Assembly (NCBI RefSeq): GCF_964253035.1
Contig: NZ_CAXUQL020000001.1
Location: 744,001 to 808,000, forward strand
Reading direction: 5' to 3'
Length of the DNA: 64,000 bases
From: Pseudorhodoferax sp032153935
GTDB taxonomy: Bacteria > Pseudomonadota > Gammaproteobacteria > Burkholderiales > Burkholderiaceae_C
Each line of letters opens with the position of its first letter. Positions within the stretch are counted from its first letter, which is position 1. Below the pieces are notes generated by a model, which worked only from the letters and a program-made list of their open reading frames with translations, was not told the DNA's origin and did not search any database. Position numbers and translations under genes: made by a program. This document shows, in pieces, positions 63,748 to 64,000 of the stretch.

Positions 63748-64000
63748 ATGTTCTCGAACCAACTGCGCGCGCTGTGGCGCCTGCTCTGCCTGGCCCTGTT
63801 CCTGGCCTTGTTGCCAGCCGCCTGGGCTGGCCAGGTCAAGTACCCCGGCTTCTACGTCTTCGGCGACAGCCTGTCGGACACCGGCAACGACTACATCGTC
63901 AGCGGCAGCATGGGCATGACGCCCGCGATCCCGCCGTCGGCCACGCCCTATGCCACCTACTGGCAGGGCCGCTTCAGCAACGGCCCGGTGGCGGCCGAGT
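63748..64000 (+). CDS. Secreted GDSL/SGNH esterase-lipase, N-terminal part (3' end outside window)
   Basis: The 84 visible residues start MFSNQLRALWRLLCLALFLA, a signal peptide with cleavage near AWAGQ. The GDSL motif FYVFGDSLSDTGND follows at residues 36-49, with the catalytic Ser at S41, and then WQGRFSNGPVAAE, which is block II of the lipase/esterase GDSL family (the GRFSNGPV form typical of secreted or autotransporter esterases and PEP-CTERM SGNH proteins). The ATG is behind a GGGAGGA site. Whether a C-terminal membrane-anchor or beta-barrel follows cannot be seen. Confidence 0.9.
   Translation, partial: MFSNQLRALWRLLCLALFLALLPAAWAGQVKYPGFYVFGDSLSDTGNDYIVSGSMGMTPAIPPSATPYATYWQGRFSNGPVAAE

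Overview
The window is very GC-rich, densely packed chromosomal DNA. Short intergenic gaps, ATGA/TGATG stop-start overlaps, a Bug-type (tripartite tricarboxylate) binding protein and two complete Liv-type ABC importers point to a betaproteobacterium of the order Burkholderiales, most likely Comamonadaceae (inference from content and composition; no rRNA or tRNA gene is present to prove it).

Layout. (1) 1-9.8 kb: housekeeping and envelope genes: end of an MBL-fold hydrolase, phytase-like esterase, WrbA, MurU-like nucleotidyltransferase, an NAD(P)-binding protein and Xaa-Pro aminopeptidase on +; a HigBA-type toxin-antitoxin pair with an overlapping double palindrome in front; an SGNH hydrolase converging on an OpgC-like/YihY-like membrane gene pair; a DUF1428 gene. 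(2) 9.9-22.4 kb: catabolic operon A. A divergent GntR/FCD regulator faces eleven + strand genes: Rieske oxygenase, glutamine-synthetase-like ligase, [2Fe-2S] ferredoxin, ferredoxin reductase, a Liv ABC importer with two paralogous binding proteins, and an amidase. This suggests import of an amine or amide, gamma-glutamylation, Rieske oxidation and amide cleavage. (3) 22.4-36.9 kb: a decayed DUF1016 nuclease gene, an MFS exporter, and three small regulator-centred modules: LysR / FAD amino-acid dehydrogenase / HyuA-N::HyuB fusion / Bug binding protein / RidA; LysR / NQO-type quinone reductase; TetR / alpha-beta hydrolase / MFS / lipoprotein M20 peptidase.

(4) 37.1-52.7 kb: catabolic operon B, the most unusual part. 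Fourteen co-directional, mostly overlapping genes: FAH-family hydrolase, alpha/beta hydrolase, two tandem metal-dependent amidohydrolases, a second Liv importer whose LivF ATPase is fused to a Tm-1-like UPF0261 domain, the matching TIM-barrel partner protein, a flotillin-like SPFH protein, an SRPBCC protein, an SRPBCC::quinone-oxidoreductase fusion and a VOC protein. A TetR gene with a good inverted repeat lies divergently in front. A roughly 200-nt strongly self-complementary segment separates livH and livM. The genes look like one import-and-degradation system for an unidentified substrate, possibly with a membrane-microdomain component.

(5) 52.7-59.3 kb: a type I restriction-modification locus, hsdM - hsdS - hsdR, in which hsdS is cut after about 99 codons by an IS3-family element; no target-site duplication is seen and the rest of hsdS is gone, so specificity is probably lost. 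(6) 59.3-64 kb: catalase-peroxidase KatG, divergent from a cyclic-nucleotide-binding/thioredoxin-reductase-like protein that lacks the CxxC pair, with an OxyR-like site between them; then the start of a secreted GDSL esterase.

No CRISPR array, tRNA, rRNA or prophage was seen. Nearly all long reading frames antisense to these genes are GC-driven shadows.
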